In this document: piece by piece, positions 14,772 to 14,837 of the stretch | Position numbering within the stretch: the first letter of the stretch is position 1 | Layout of the letters: each line of letters opens with the position of its first letter | NCBI GenBank assembly: GCA_036494925.1 | Contig: DASXNR010000358.1 | Location: 1-14,837, forward strand | Length of the DNA stretch: 14,837 bases | Direction of reading: 5' to 3' | DNA from: JAMXLO01 sp036494925 | Lineage (GTDB): Bacteria; Pseudomonadota; Alphaproteobacteria; Acetobacterales; Acetobacteraceae | The notes under the pieces: model-generated | The model's database searches: none | Told to the model about the DNA's origin: nothing | The model's input: the letters and a program-made list of their open reading frames with translations, nothing else | Made by a program: the position numbers and the translations under genes

Positions 14772-14837
14772 ATGAAATACGGCTACGCAAGGGTATCGCC
14801 GGGCGGCAAGAGCGAGAGCGTTGACGCACAAGCGCGG
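14772..14837 (+). CDS. Serine recombinase (resolvase/invertase family), N-terminus only
   Basis: Only 22 codons are inside the window. They read MKYGYARVSPGGKSESVDAQ and two more residues, the classic opening of the resolvase catalytic domain. The strand with YARVS contains the nucleophilic serine (S9 here, matching S10 of gamma-delta resolvase), and the V-D-A-Q-R piece begins helix A. The usual T-D-G-Q-S between them is replaced by PGGKSES, which is slightly longer. The gene is cut by the window end, so it cannot be said whether it is a small resolvase or a large integrase, or whether it belongs to a transposon. It is divergent from the lyase gene. Confidence 0.8.
   Translation, partial: MKYGYARVSPGGKSESVDAQAR

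Overview
The window is high-GC DNA, and most of it is coding. Gene style, protein families and intergenic repeats all suggest an alphaproteobacterium. The hypothetical protein near 5.6-6.3 kb and the palindromic repeats recall Acetobacteraceae (Rhodopila-like) genomes, but that is from memory and was not searched.

Layout. (1) 2-4141, plus strand: an RND efflux unit, made of a 5'-truncated MdtA-type adaptor and one complete MdtB/MdtC-type inner-membrane permease. (2) 4306-4767, plus: a RatA/COQ10-type START-domain protein. (3) 4810-5304, minus: a small secreted protein of unknown function, convergent with ratA. (4) 5305-5633: no gene, but a 134-bp palindromic repeat with near-perfect 27-bp arms. 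(5) 5634-6257, plus: an unrecognised alanine-rich protein, followed by a hairpin between convergent genes. (6) 6328-14352, minus: six co-oriented genes. In transcription order they are a fumarase/aspartase-superfamily lyase (PcaB-like), a Tat-exported family 1 solute-binding protein, two CUT1-type permeases with a 4-base ATGA overlap, a UgpC/MalK-type ATPase, and a large TPR protein. (7) 14353-14771: a complex intergenic region. It holds a second, decayed copy of the first 60 bp of the lyase gene, a REP-like palindrome, a minus-strand promoter whose -10 box sits inside a perfect 7-bp dyad, and a separate 9-bp dyad. (8) 14772-14837, plus: the first 22 codons of a serine recombinase, divergent from the lyase and cut by the window edge.

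How the parts work together. The ABC genes form a complete importer with a binding protein, two permeases and an ATPase. The lyase at the head of the same transcription unit suggests that the imported compound, or a product of it, is cleaved or cycloisomerised inside the cell. The substrate cannot be read from the sequence. The RND pair would export hydrophobic compounds together with an outer-membrane channel encoded elsewhere.

No wholly new system stands out. The most unusual material is the lyase/recombinase junction, with its in-frame duplicated gene start, repeat insertion and two dyads next to a recombinase gene, and the repeat/hypothetical-gene pair at 5.4-6.3 kb. I saw no tRNA, rRNA, CRISPR array or complete insertion sequence.
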